From Xenorhabdus hominickii (GTDB lineage Bacteria; Pseudomonadota; Gammaproteobacteria; Enterobacterales; Enterobacteriaceae): a stretch of 64,000 nt of DNA. Made by a program: the position numbers and the translations under genes. The stretch's first letter is position 1; each line of letters opens with the position of its first letter. The stretch spans positions 1 to 64,000 of the forward strand of contig NZ_NJAI01000009.1 in the NCBI RefSeq assembly GCF_002632725.1, given 5' to 3'. Shown piece by piece: positions 26,210 through 35,646 of this stretch. Below the pieces are notes generated by a model, which was not told the DNA's origin, did not search any database, and saw only the letters and a program-made list of their open reading frames with translations.

Positions 26210-26317
26210 CTAAATACACATACTCCACGGCATTTCTATGTCTATTTCCAATTTACCGTCAGCGTGGTATTTACCGCTTGGCTTGAAATACGTCAAATTT
26301 AACGTAACCTTTTCCAT
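26210..26317 (-). CDS. Short phage protein, probably truncated
   Basis: 35 residues (MEKVTLNLTYFKPSGKYHAD...), starting immediately after the stop of the 149-residue gene. KVTLNLTYFKPSGKYxADG is the N-terminus of a small widespread phage protein family of about 80-110 residues. Here a stop follows the MPWSMCI segment, so it appears shortened. Confidence 0.45.
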   Translation of the reverse strand: MEKVTLNLTYFKPSGKYHADGKLEIDIEMPWSMCI

Positions 26318-26767
26318 TTAAGCCGCCTGTTGCTGTTCTGCATAAATTTTTCTAAAATCCGCCACTCGTTTTGTCAACTCATCGAGTGGAAAACCCTGCG
26401 ATTTCAGCTCATCCAAATCACCGCCTATGTATTCGTTCATTGCTGAGATTCGCTGTTCTGCGCTTGATAAGAAGCGATTCCGGTAATCTAAAAGTTCATT
26501 CAAGGCTTTCTCTGTGTTGTTGCTGCTGGCTATATTACGGGTGAAATTATCAAGCATTTCGAGATCGTGCTTCCCGATTAGTCCTTTCGCCACATTTCGG
26601 ATATGACGATTGACACGTAATCCATCACGTTCAGCCATTGCCTTAGCAATCTCGAAATTTGTTGCCGTTGAAATGAAAGAACCAAAAAGGGAAGCCATAA
26701 CCATAGCCTTAGCTTTCTCTTTAATTTTTGGAGTAATAACAATGGGATTGTTTGTATTATTTTTCAT
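26318..26767 (-). CDS. Hypothetical helical protein
   Basis: 149 residues, helix-rich, no motif recognised. Coupled to the following short gene (stop adjacent to its ATG). Confidence 0.55.
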   Translation of the reverse strand: MKNNTNNPIVITPKIKEKAKAMVMASLFGSFISTATNFEIAKAMAERDGLRVNRHIRNVAKGLIGKHDLEMLDNFTRNIASSNNTEKALNELLDYRNRFLSSAEQRISAMNEYIGGDLDELKSQGFPLDELTKRVADFRKIYAEQQQAA

Positions 26768-26852
26768 CTACATTTTCTCATTTACTGCTGAACTAATCTA
26801 ATAATAAGCCAATCAGACAGGGGGTAAACCCAATCTGAAAGGCTTGCGTTAA

Positions 26853-28022
26853 TTAACCATTTACAGCGTTTGCTACGTCTTCAACAACCTTGATTAACTT
26901 CTCGTCTTCTTCTGGTCGGAAGTATAGAATATTAGGGTTGAATGCGTAAAAGACAGTTGCGTCCATTACGGCAAAGTATTCTTTTCTGCCGACCAAATCT
27001 GACGGTTTCGATTTGTTGTTGAACAGTGATGCCGCCAAGCTACCAGCCGCCAATATATAAGTCGGTTTAGCTAACTCAATTTCTGTTTTCATATATTCGG
27101 TAAACTTGGAGACATCTTCTTTTGCGTAACTTTTCTCGCCATCATTTTTTGCTTTCTTCATAACGCCGGTGATATAGAGATCCCCTACCAAGAAACCAGC
27201 GTTAGTCAGGATAGCCTTGAACTCGTTGTAGCCTGATTCCATAAAGTAGCCGCTCTTTACATCACCTTTGCTTGCGCCATCAAGAATGATCATAAACTTA
27301 GGCTTACGACCAGTGCGAGGACGAACTAACTCGTTTTTTAAGCCTTCTTCGTCTGCAATGCGGTTCATAAGTAGGTTGATGTTGGCATTAGTCTTTTCGT
27401 CCATCACGAACTCACGGCTTGTTTTAACCGCTTCTATAACCAAACTTCCCATTAATTCAGCCTGAGACTTACGGCGTGATTCATCCATTGCCGGTAATTG
27501 GTCTGCTTCAATGTTGGCAAATGCCCCCACCGCATCTAAAGATTCAACAACACGGGTGTTACAGGAGCGTTTATTTACTACCTCCATAAACTGCTCTTTG
27601 TTGCTGAACGAGCCGCCGACTTTGTTTCTTGCATCTACAATGGCTTTACTGCCGGTTTCAGAGCAGCCTTTAATTGAGCTAAACGGCGCATAAAGCGCTG
27701 GACGGCCGTCAATATCTCGGATCTCCATTCGGAAACTGGAAATGTTAATATCAGGCGGCAGAATGGAAATGCCATAGTCAGCCGCATCGTTGACAAGATC
27801 TTGATGCTTGTCTTCCCCTAATATAGAAATAGCAGCAGCAAAGAACTCGGCTGGGTAGTAGGTTTTAAGCCACATAGCCTGATAACTGATTAAAGTGTAC
27901 GCAACGGCATGGGATTTATTGAACGCATAACCGCCGCTTTTTTCAAATATATCCCAAATTTCCGGCGCTCTTTCTTCTGTTAACCCATTATGCTCGGCAA
28001 CAACTTTTTTAATTTTCATCAT
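26853..28022 (-). CDS. dnaE: DnaE polymerase C-terminal piece with UDG-like domain
   Basis: 389 residues. Begins in the fingers region of the DNA polymerase III alpha subunit: IWDIFEKSGGYAFNKSHAVAYTLISYQ corresponds to E. coli DnaE GYGFNKSHSAAY. The helix-hairpin-helix and OB region is short. From about residue 245 the sequence (PKFMIILDGASKGDVKSGYF, DLYITGVMKKAK, KPTYILAAGSLAASLF) resembles the uracil-DNA glycosylase superfamily fold rather than the bacterial tau-binding tail. Must combine with the N-terminal piece encoded upstream to give a working enzyme. Weak ribosome site. Confidence 0.8.
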   Translation of the reverse strand: MMKIKKVVAEHNGLTEERAPEIWDIFEKSGGYAFNKSHAVAYTLISYQAMWLKTYYPAEFFAAAISILGEDKHQDLVNDAADYGISILPPDINISSFRMEIRDIDGRPALYAPFSSIKGCSETGSKAIVDARNKVGGSFSNKEQFMEVVNKRSCNTRVVESLDAVGAFANIEADQLPAMDESRRKSQAELMGSLVIEAVKTSREFVMDEKTNANINLLMNRIADEEGLKNELVRPRTGRKPKFMIILDGASKGDVKSGYFMESGYNEFKAILTNAGFLVGDLYITGVMKKAKNDGEKSYAKEDVSKFTEYMKTEIELAKPTYILAAGSLAASLFNNKSKPSDLVGRKEYFAVMDATVFYAFNPNILYFRPEEDEKLIKVVEDVANAVNG

Positions 28023-28033
28023 TAACCCGCCGT

Positions 28034-28252
28034 TTATTCGCTTTTACTTGATTTCAGAATATTTGCAATTTGCGTTGAAGATATGCCGAAATGAGACTTG
28101 AGCATTTTAAAAGTAGCCCCTGAATTTCTCATCGAGACTACAGTCGCTCTTTCTTTTTCATTCAACTTATTAGAACCTCTCGGCTTTTGTATTTCGTTGG
28201 ATACCTCATAGTTTTCCTCAAAATCAGGTATTCGATTCCAAATCTCTTTCAT
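28034..28252 (-). pseudogene. Decayed NUMOD4-HTH homing endonuclease between dnaE halves
   Basis: 72 codons. The N-terminus EIWNRIPDFEENYEVSN is a NUMOD4 motif as found at the start of phage HNH homing endonucleases. The C-terminus (KLNEKERATVVSMRNSGATF then GISSTQIANIL) is the DNA-binding helix-turn-helix of such enzymes. The HNH nuclease core that should lie between is gone, so this is an internally deleted relic. It overlaps the end of the dnaE N-terminal piece. Confidence 0.75.
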
Positions 28253-28255
28253 GAT

Positions 28256-30622
28256 TTACATCCCAATCTCTATGTCCGCATCTTCTCGAATGATTTCATC
28301 GTAGGTTCTAACAATGCCGTCTGTGCAAAGTAGTTTTTCTTTTTTGTGAAATTTCTTCATGCTTCCATCTTCAAGCTCAACAGTGACCCACCCTGCTTGT
28401 GCTCTTTCGAGAAAATCAATGCCGATTTTTCTCATCTTATCCATATTCTTTTTGCCGATCGCGGAACGTACTCCATCGGCCTCTGCAAGAGAAAATCCCG
28501 CCAACAACTGTGCCGATTTCATGATTTGTTCTTGATAAATAACGACACCGTTGGTTTCTTTCGTGACTTCTTCAATAGATGGATGCAAAGGTGTTGGCGC
28601 ATGATAACCTTTAGCCACATCAACGAAAGAGTCCAACATACCTGATTGGATCGGCCCAGGTCTGAACAATGCTGTTGTCGCAACGATCGTTTCAAATGTG
28701 ATTGGGTCAAGTCCGCTGCCTAAGTCTTTCAGTAGCTTACGCATTGGGGCGGATTCAAGCTGGAACACGCCTTTAGTCCGACCATCAGCAAAATTAGCCA
28801 TGACTTTTGGATCATTAAGGGAAACTTCATCCAGCTTCACCACACCAGCCCCATGACGTTCTTCGATGTAATCCACTGCGTACTGCAATAAATCAAGCGT
28901 AGCCAGCCCTAGAACGTCTAATTTGATTAATCCCATATCTTCGCAATGTCGTTTATCCCAATTGATAACACGCTCACCGCCACGTAATTCAATAACTGCA
29001 CGTTTACTAATCGGCACACTGGAAACAATCATACCGGCTGCGTGACGACCGTAGCTTCGCATCATGTTTTTTAACTTACAGGCTGCGGCAAAGGCTTGTG
29101 GGTGCTTTTCGGCATACTTGTCTAACGAAGCAAGTTCTTCTCGCAATTCCTCAAGTGGGATATCGTCACCCTCTTTTGTCGCCCAGCCGACATCTTTAGA
29201 CACCGCTAAGTCAGTTGCCGGTACGTTAAAGATCCTTGCAGAATCACGGATTGAAGATGCTGCCCCTAAGTAGGAATAGTTGACGATACCAGCGACATAA
29301 TCTTCGCCGTATTTGTCGTAAAGGTATTGAATGGCAAGGTGGCGTTTTGATTGTGAAAAGTCCAAGTCGGCATCGGGCAAGTCCAGACGTTCAGGGTTGA
29401 TGAAACGCTCAAAGAGCAAGCCGTGACGGATAGGATCTACGTCAGTAATACCAACGCACCATGCTACCAGTGACCCCCCCACAGAACCACGACCCGCACC
29501 TACCGGTATTTTTGCTTTGCGTGAATATTGCATCAAGTCGGAAACCATCAAGAAATAACCGCAGAAACCTAATTTCGTCAGAACAGCCAATTCGTATTTC
29601 AAACGGTCAATATAGGTTTGCCATCCTGCTTTTGATGGAGTGTGACCAAAAGACGTTCCGGTTAGCTTGTTACGTAAACCGACTGTTGCCATCGTATGCA
29701 ACGTAGCGGCTTCGTCGTCTGCCATCTTCGGCAAAACCACGCTCATTTTCTGCCACCGCCATTTGCATTTATTAACGATCTCATCTTGCATGGTCGAAAC
29801 CATTTCAGGGCTTACCGATACACTCATGCGGTCACTGAATGATTTTAGATTTTTAAGTAGATGAACACGGTCAACAATAGCGTTGTCACGAACAAAAGGT
29901 GTTCTCATGCGGTGAACTTGATCTGACTTCACGTTGTTGCAGACTTGGTAGGCAACATCTTTCAGATCAGCGTCTTCTAGTGACTCGTAATAGGCTGGGT
30001 AAAACGCTACACGCTTGAGAGAAAAGGCTTCCGCTACGTGTGAAGATTTAATGTTGATCTGGTCAAAGTAAGGTGATGCCATAGGATAAATGGCGGCATA
30101 CAGGTCGTCTCTGCTGATATCTGCCAATCGACCTATAATAGACTGATAATCACGGCGACGGAAAATACTATCGAAGTCAGCCGTCATGAGCAGAATATTA
30201 CCTTTTGAATAGGTCGCTACGACTTGTTCAATATCCAAACGGGGTATTTTGTAGAATTGATTTCTCATGTAACCGAGAGAACACAACTCGCAAATATCAG
30301 TGAAGCCAGCCTCGTTTTTAACCATAGCGACAAACGAATAACCAAAGTCACGCTTATAATCCAAAACAGGCTCACTAGCATCTTTTCGTGCCTTGTTATC
30401 GGCTTCAAGAAATGGATTGTCCACAATATAGAGTCGAACACCTAATACCACGTCAAGCTCGCCAGAAGCCTCTAGCTGCATAGGGATAACAGATGATATG
30501 TTCATCGTGTCAGCCGAGATTATCGCTCTGTACCCTTTTTCCTTTGCGAATTTCACCGCATTGGTTGCCTTGATGGTTGATTCCCCTAATGAGAAGTCAG
30601 TTCTAGCTAGTAGTGCTTGCAT
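28256..30622 (-). CDS. dnaE: DnaE polymerase N-terminal piece (PHP and palm)
   Basis: 788 residues from the ATG of MQALLARTDFSLGES, preceded by GAGG. PHP domain lacks the first His pair (RTDFSL for HTDFSL), so it is probably inactive. Palm aspartates are present in LDLPDADLDFS and LIKLDVLGLATLD; GRGSVGGSLVAW and GKKNMDKMRKI also match DnaE. After that comes a stretch absent from E. coli DnaE (VTVELEDGSMKKFHKKEKLL) and then a stop. All three catalytic Asp are here; the remaining fingers and C-terminal domains are in the gene at 26853-28022. Confidence 0.9.
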   Translation of the reverse strand: MQALLARTDFSLGESTIKATNAVKFAKEKGYRAIISADTMNISSVIPMQLEASGELDVVLGVRLYIVDNPFLEADNKARKDASEPVLDYKRDFGYSFVAMVKNEAGFTDICELCSLGYMRNQFYKIPRLDIEQVVATYSKGNILLMTADFDSIFRRRDYQSIIGRLADISRDDLYAAIYPMASPYFDQINIKSSHVAEAFSLKRVAFYPAYYESLEDADLKDVAYQVCNNVKSDQVHRMRTPFVRDNAIVDRVHLLKNLKSFSDRMSVSVSPEMVSTMQDEIVNKCKWRWQKMSVVLPKMADDEAATLHTMATVGLRNKLTGTSFGHTPSKAGWQTYIDRLKYELAVLTKLGFCGYFLMVSDLMQYSRKAKIPVGAGRGSVGGSLVAWCVGITDVDPIRHGLLFERFINPERLDLPDADLDFSQSKRHLAIQYLYDKYGEDYVAGIVNYSYLGAASSIRDSARIFNVPATDLAVSKDVGWATKEGDDIPLEELREELASLDKYAEKHPQAFAAACKLKNMMRSYGRHAAGMIVSSVPISKRAVIELRGGERVINWDKRHCEDMGLIKLDVLGLATLDLLQYAVDYIEERHGAGVVKLDEVSLNDPKVMANFADGRTKGVFQLESAPMRKLLKDLGSGLDPITFETIVATTALFRPGPIQSGMLDSFVDVAKGYHAPTPLHPSIEEVTKETNGVVIYQEQIMKSAQLLAGFSLAEADGVRSAIGKKNMDKMRKIGIDFLERAQAGWVTVELEDGSMKKFHKKEKLLCTDGIVRTYDEIIREDADIEIGM

Positions 30623-30791
30623 TTTTCTTACCTCGTTTGCCAGCTCCATCATTAGGGAAGCCATCAAATTTTCCAAAAATCACGATCATTCTTTCTTGTG
30701 CCTCTGCGTGACACGCCTCTTTGTGGTTACACGATTGACAAAGAGGCGATTTTGCTGAGGCTGTTGTTATTGAGCCAAAGCAACCTATCAT
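30603..30791 (-). CDS. Small Cys/His protein between cobS and dnaE
   Basis: 62 residues with CQSCNHKEACHAEAQERM, a possible zinc-binding knuckle. ATG overlaps the cobS stop as TAATG and its end overlaps the dnaE start, so it is probably translated by coupling. Family not recognised. Confidence 0.55.
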   Translation of the reverse strand: MIGCFGSITTASAKSPLCQSCNHKEACHAEAQERMIVIFGKFDGFPNDGAGKRGKKNASTTS

Positions 30792-33100
30792 TAAGCAATT
30801 CCGAAAATACGCTGTGCGAATTCATTAGCTGCAATTGCAGATGCAGATGGCAGTTTGTTTATGTAGGCTTTTTGCAGTCCGAGAACAGGGTTGCTACGCA
30901 TTGTGCCAACGAGTCCAGCATTGAGAAGTTCACGAGGCCCGATAGGTTGAGCAATTTCATGCGCTTCATAGGCTTCACGGATGCGCTTAGCGAACTGAAC
31001 CAGTTTATTAGCCAGTTGTTCAGGAATGCCGTATGCCATCAGGATCACTTTTTCCTGATCTATTGGCAGATAGTTAACCTTAGAGACGATAGCGAAACGT
31101 GAGTAGTTAGCGGCGTTCTGTTGGTTAGTACCTTGATATAGCCCTGTTTCATCACCTGAGCCGTTGGTGTTGCCGGTTGCTACAAAGGCGAAGTGCTTAT
31201 GTCGCTGAACTTTACGCCAGTCAGGAGTCGCCTCTTTCAGAATAAGCGGCTCACCCTCTAACACTGGTTGGTACAGTGACAAGATTTGCGGATAGGCGAA
31301 GTCGTATTCGTCAGCCAGATAAATCCAGCCGTGCTTCATTGCCAGTGACAACAAGCCTGCTTCAAAGTAAGTGCGACCGTCTTTGGCTAAAATCTGACCC
31401 GTGATGTGCGCTTCTTCGGTTGACGCTGTGTGCTGTGAGCGGATAAGTGGACGGCCTAAACGTGCTGCGACCTGTGACACCAATGATGTATTATGAGTGA
31501 CAATAAAATTCTCGGTTACATAAAGACTGTCATCTGCCTTCACTTTGATGCACATACACTCAGCACTTCCATCAGGCACGATAGATGTAATGAATCGACT
31601 TGGTGGATTCTTTTTATTAGGCATCCAATTAGACGACTTGCGTTTAGATTTGAATGGACAAACAAGCATCTTCACATTGATTTCTGCGTAATACCCGCTT
31701 TTATGACGAGATGTCTTATGCTCTTTAAGGATTGCTGTTCCACCTAAAGACTGAACTAAGAATTTAACATTCTCAGCCAGTTTTCGAGACGTTGTAGAGA
31801 AACCTATACGATTGCCTCGACTTGTGCCATCGGTGTCCATCAAACCACAAAGTAGAGCCATCCGATTTTTTTCAGAGTCGAAAAGATATTCTGAAGGGAT
31901 AAATTTTTCACCTGAATGAACATTTAGGCCAAGACGAGCAATTTCATTTTTGATTCTATTTCCATGAAATACTGTCTCATCAATCACGGTGAACTGGCAT
32001 CCATTTTCACTAGTTTTGCGAAGAACATCAGTTCTAACTCCGAGCGGGAGAAGCTTTTCAACCATATCCTTGATGTCCATATCATCAACACCTATGCTAA
32101 TAATCGGGATCGTGCCGACTGCATAGCCATCGCCAATCATGACACCCAATACATACGGATGAATGAAATGTTCTCTATCTGACCACGTTACCGGCTTCAC
32201 CAAAGGAATCTTAAATTTATATCCGGTGGTGTGTTTCAGCCCTGCATCTATCATTTCTTGTGTTGAGCGAACGATAGTTTCCTGCTTGTAATCGTGTGAG
32301 GATAAAGTCGTCCATAGATGTTCGCCACAGGCTCTAGTAAAAGATTTGTCTCTGAAACCAATTTTGAAAACAGGCTTCATTCCTTGAGGGAAGACTTCGA
32401 CAATAGTTGTTGGCTTGCCATCAGAGCCAAAAACTTTGTCACCGACTTGCAAATCACCAAAACGTTTCATTCCCTCTGGGGTAGGTATAATTGAATCGAT
32501 TGGTTGAGCTTTTCCCGTACCAGCGTGACCCCATAAGTAACCGGGCATTCCAGCCGTGAACATCATCAGAACGTCTTTAACTAATTCGGTATCGTTAAAG
32601 ACATACGCTTCGTTAATATCAGGAACGTATTCAGGGAATGGGCGGTTGATAAATGTATCAACGATGATTTCTCGCCCTGTAGAGTTGCACAAGCGAGACA
32701 GAGGTAGATCTAAAATCTCATTAGCCGCAACACGCTCTGTACGATACTCGGTAGTGCCAGAGTGACTGTGAGTTAGCGTCACTTTGATATCATCCGAAGT
32801 TTCCGCTGTTGCCATTTCAACCTTAGCAACACTCTCTTTCAATTTTTCCGCCTGTACTTTTTTCATGTAATTGAGCGCATCAGTAGACATTGTTTGTGCG
32901 CTAGGATACATGCGCTTATATTCTTCAAACGCCTCTTGGTCAGTCATTGCAGAACCATCTTTGTTTATCGGACGCTTGACGCAATCACACTTGCCTGTTT
33001 CCGTACTGGCTCTCAAGTGAACAGCAACGGAAAGGATTGAATCGCCGCAGAGTTTGCAATTAATTGTTTTTGGCTTTCCTTTTTCTATTGACATTTTCAT
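30791..33100 (-). CDS. cobS: CobS-like AAA+ ATPase interrupted by an intein
   Basis: 769 residues, of which 198-537 are an intein; the spliced product would be 429 residues. A Cys-rich N-terminus (INCKLCGD...GKCDCVK) is followed by a MoxR/CobS-type AAA+ module. Walker A GHAGTGK|TSL is reconstituted only after splicing. WIYLADEYDFAYP is Walker B. CobS-like ATPases paired with CobT-like VWA proteins act as chaperones in cobaltochelatase; in SSU5/pMT1-type elements their role is unsettled. CobT is encoded just upstream. Confidence 0.88.
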   Translation of the reverse strand: MKMSIEKGKPKTINCKLCGDSILSVAVHLRASTETGKCDCVKRPINKDGSAMTDQEAFEEYKRMYPSAQTMSTDALNYMKKVQAEKLKESVAKVEMATAETSDDIKVTLTHSHSGTTEYRTERVAANEILDLPLSRLCNSTGREIIVDTFINRPFPEYVPDINEAYVFNDTELVKDVLMMFTAGMPGYLWGHAGTGKAQPIDSIIPTPEGMKRFGDLQVGDKVFGSDGKPTTIVEVFPQGMKPVFKIGFRDKSFTRACGEHLWTTLSSHDYKQETIVRSTQEMIDAGLKHTTGYKFKIPLVKPVTWSDREHFIHPYVLGVMIGDGYAVGTIPIISIGVDDMDIKDMVEKLLPLGVRTDVLRKTSENGCQFTVIDETVFHGNRIKNEIARLGLNVHSGEKFIPSEYLFDSEKNRMALLCGLMDTDGTSRGNRIGFSTTSRKLAENVKFLVQSLGGTAILKEHKTSRHKSGYYAEINVKMLVCPFKSKRKSSNWMPNKKNPPSRFITSIVPDGSAECMCIKVKADDSLYVTENFIVTHNTSLVSQVAARLGRPLIRSQHTASTEEAHITGQILAKDGRTYFEAGLLSLAMKHGWIYLADEYDFAYPQILSLYQPVLEGEPLILKEATPDWRKVQRHKHFAFVATGNTNGSGDETGLYQGTNQQNAANYSRFAIVSKVNYLPIDQEKVILMAYGIPEQLANKLVQFAKRIREAYEAHEIAQPIGPRELLNAGLVGTMRSNPVLGLQKAYINKLPSASAIAANEFAQRIFGIA
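31490..32509 (-). other. Intein with LAGLIDADG homing endonuclease
   Basis: 340 residues in frame inside the CobS Walker A motif between Lys and Thr. N-terminal block AQPIDSIIPTPEGMKRFGDL starts with Ala instead of Cys; the C-terminus is FIVTHN followed by Thr, giving the conserved His-Asn and a Thr +1 nucleophile. Two LAGLIDADG motifs, YVLGVMIGDGY and LLCGLMDTDG, indicate a complete homing endonuclease. Appears intact, so splicing and mobility are plausible. Confidence 0.92.
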
Positions 33101-33166
33101 TTGCCTTAATTTGTATCGTTGTTTTACTGTGTTTTGTATATGTATATCTTACATAAAAAAATTAAA

Positions 33167-33184
33167 TCAGTAAGTAAGTACCTA
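33167..33184. promoter_or_regulatory. 18-bp dyad operator before cobS
   Basis: TCAGTA-N6-TACCTA, 67 bases upstream of the cobS start; no clean -10 box overlaps it. Confidence 0.45.
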
Positions 33185-33202
33185 TCATTTATTGTGAGTT
33201 TT

Positions 33203-33250
33203 TATAAGAGATCTATATATATACTATGGGAGCACGGTAATTCTCTTATA
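33203..33250. repeat. Inverted repeat carrying the TATGGGAGCACGG box
   Basis: TATAAGAGA/TCTCTTATA arms enclose a 30-base loop with TATGGGAGCACGG (33225-33237). The same 13-mer recurs twice at 52.4-52.5 kb. It lies 20 bases past the cobT stop. Confidence 0.6.
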
Positions 33251-33270
33251 CGTAGGTACTTGCATTAAAA

Positions 33271-35550
33271 TTAAAACGCTATCCCATTCCCTAATAATAC
33301 ATTGCGGATAGCTGTAATTACGGTCTTGGGTAAATCATCTACAGAATCAACCTTTGTGTGATATTTGTAGTAACTTGATGGTGCGCTGGTTTGAATCCCC
33401 ACCGCCAATATGTCGATTTTCGCTTTGTTTAAAATAAAGTCGGCGACTTCCACTAAGTGAGATTCGAAGCCAGCTCCCTCTGCCGCTGGTGCGCCATCTG
33501 AGAGGACTAACATAATTTGCTTATCCTCTGTTCGTCCCGCATGGTGACGTGACAGAGCTAAAATACTCTCTCCGTCAACGTTGTTTCGTAAAGGAATATC
33601 GTCAATGCACATGCCTAGTCGTGCTCTAGTCACGCTTGAATTAGCCTTTTCGTTCCAGTTTTTAAGCGTTGGCAAAAACAGCGGTTCGTGACGATTTGCT
33701 CTCATTAAGCCTTTTAGTCGCCCAATCGTGGTAAAGCCGGTAATAATGTTAGGCACTTTGATTTTATCCAGTGCATCAGATAACGCATAAGCGGCTGCGG
33801 TCGCCAGCATGATTCGCTTACCGCCCATTGAGCCAGAAAGGTCGATAACGATTTGAACGGCAGCATTGACGGCCCTATTTTCTTCTTTTCGAGCAAAAAC
33901 ACGGTCGTCATTAATGTTAGGTAAAGCTATTTTCCAAAGACTCGGTGGGTTAATTTTACCTCTGCGCAATCCACCGATTTTCTGAACACGATTGCGGCTG
34001 GCAATAGCTCTCTCAAGGTCTTTTGACAGTGTGTGAGATTTGTTGGTCAACTGAGGTTCTATACACCGTCTGAACGCATTAAGCCCCACCTTTTCGTCAA
34101 AGCGGTAGTGTTCGGTGTATTTGTCTATCCACACAACGTCAGGTATTTTTGTTTCGCTTTTGAGAAAGGCGTGTGTGTTTTCTAACAATCCCATAAAATC
34201 ATTAGCACGAGAAAAAGGAGTGTATGCGTCTGTCGCAATGGTCTTCATTTCATCTGAGATCATTTCGTTGGCGGCATCTTCAATGCTTTTGGACTCCGGC
34301 GCATCTTCTGAATTAAGTTCGTCTAAATCATCTTTTGACAATTCCTCGCTGTCGGGAACTTCTGGTTTTGGCTCTTTGCTTTTGTCTGAATCACGGCTGT
34401 CTGAGTCATAGGCATCTTCTTCACTGATATCATCGTCTTTAAAGGTATCTTGGTGATCGTAAATAGAGTCACCAGTTCTGCCACCAAATTCTTTAGGGGG
34501 GGCTTCAATCTCTTTTGTCCCGTATGACTCCCGATCATCATGTGACAATGAGTCATTGTCACATGATGCCGAATTCAAACCATTTGAAGTATCACCAATT
34601 TTAGGCTCATCAGGTGTTGAGAATTCAGGGGACTTTTCGCTCTTTTTTTCTTCTTCTGGTTTGTCTTTGACCTTATTTTTTTCTTTTTTTTCTGTATGTG
34701 AGTACGTATTATTTTTTTTGTCAGAATATTGATCAAACGCCTTTTCATCATCTTTAGATACTTCTACTTTTTCTTCGGATGGTTCTGGTTTGTCGGCTGA
34801 TTTGTCAGAGTCGCCGAGTGATTTTTCTTCTTCGGTTTTTGACGGATCAGGTATTCTATCCTTTTTATTTTCATCATGGAGACGGAAAGCACGAAGCAAA
34901 TCAGCGGCTAGTTTGGCTGCGCCCTCGGATTTCGTGATCCGATTTATTCGTATTTTGTAATTAATGGAGTCTAGTACGGAAAGTTCGTTCTCGAACATAT
35001 CCCAATAGGGTTCCATAAAATCGACAAATGTTGTGTGACCGCAAAATGCACGAGAAACCGGCATTAGAAAGATATCTAAGAAAAGTGCTCGTGTATTTTT
35101 GCCGTACTCACGAATATAATTTTTGATTTTAGGCTCGAAAACGCTTTCGACAATGTGACGCTGAACTTTGATTAAGTTCTGGCGACTGCCTTGAAACATA
35201 GCGGACATTTTTCTTTCGATAAAGGTGTCTTCTATAACGTTCCAAAGACGATGAGATTTTGTATCGCCTAATAGTTTATTTATTTCCGCATTAGTAAACA
35301 GGACGTGAGCAACTTCGTGGTCGATAAATCCACGGATCGCAAATAGCAATTTATCAGACGCATTGTCTGGTATTGATGGGATATTGATATAGTTCAACTC
35401 GTTGGTTTTCTTATCATAAGCGCAATAAGCACTGTTCCCAAAGTCTACAACTCGTATTTTCTGGGAGGTTAGCAGATTGACAACTGTCTGCAAAGATTCA
35501 CGGAAAGAGAGGACTTCTGGTCTGATGGATAGTTTCTTTGATAAGCTCAC
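33271..35550 (-). CDS. cobT: CobT-like VWA-domain protein
   Basis: 759 residues. N-terminal domain has FIDHEVAHVLFTN, an HExxH-type motif seen in CobT relatives. Residues about 235-435 are a highly charged Asp/Glu/Lys/Ser low-complexity linker. The C-terminal von Willebrand A domain carries the MIDAS motif VIDLSGSMGG and a later LVLSDGAPA. Partners with the CobS-like ATPase encoded next. Same pair is known from pMT1/pHCM2-type phage-plasmids. Confidence 0.88.
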   Translation of the reverse strand: MSLSKKLSIRPEVLSFRESLQTVVNLLTSQKIRVVDFGNSAYCAYDKKTNELNYINIPSIPDNASDKLLFAIRGFIDHEVAHVLFTNAEINKLLGDTKSHRLWNVIEDTFIERKMSAMFQGSRQNLIKVQRHIVESVFEPKIKNYIREYGKNTRALFLDIFLMPVSRAFCGHTTFVDFMEPYWDMFENELSVLDSINYKIRINRITKSEGAAKLAADLLRAFRLHDENKKDRIPDPSKTEEEKSLGDSDKSADKPEPSEEKVEVSKDDEKAFDQYSDKKNNTYSHTEKKEKNKVKDKPEEEKKSEKSPEFSTPDEPKIGDTSNGLNSASCDNDSLSHDDRESYGTKEIEAPPKEFGGRTGDSIYDHQDTFKDDDISEEDAYDSDSRDSDKSKEPKPEVPDSEELSKDDLDELNSEDAPESKSIEDAANEMISDEMKTIATDAYTPFSRANDFMGLLENTHAFLKSETKIPDVVWIDKYTEHYRFDEKVGLNAFRRCIEPQLTNKSHTLSKDLERAIASRNRVQKIGGLRRGKINPPSLWKIALPNINDDRVFARKEENRAVNAAVQIVIDLSGSMGGKRIMLATAAAYALSDALDKIKVPNIITGFTTIGRLKGLMRANRHEPLFLPTLKNWNEKANSSVTRARLGMCIDDIPLRNNVDGESILALSRHHAGRTEDKQIMLVLSDGAPAAEGAGFESHLVEVADFILNKAKIDILAVGIQTSAPSSYYKYHTKVDSVDDLPKTVITAIRNVLLGNGIAF

Positions 35551-35591
35551 TTCATTTGCCTTTTCTTGTGTGGGTCTGCTGAAAAGATAAT

Positions 35592-35630
35592 AAAAAAAGC
35601 GTACAGGTAGTCAATCTGTACGCTTTTTTA
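35592..35630. terminator. Bidirectional terminator
   Basis: AGCGTACAG/CTGTACGCT 9-bp stem with 9-base loop, flanked by A7 and T7 runs; works in either direction between cobT and the 71-residue gene. Confidence 0.85.
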
Positions 35631-35646
35631 TTTAAAGGCGTTTGGC

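Noticed and set aside
28022..28260. Split intein joining the two DnaE halves
   Set aside because: Neither end shows intein blocks (no N-terminal Cys/Ser block A, no His-Asn); the insert is a NUMOD4-HTH relic.
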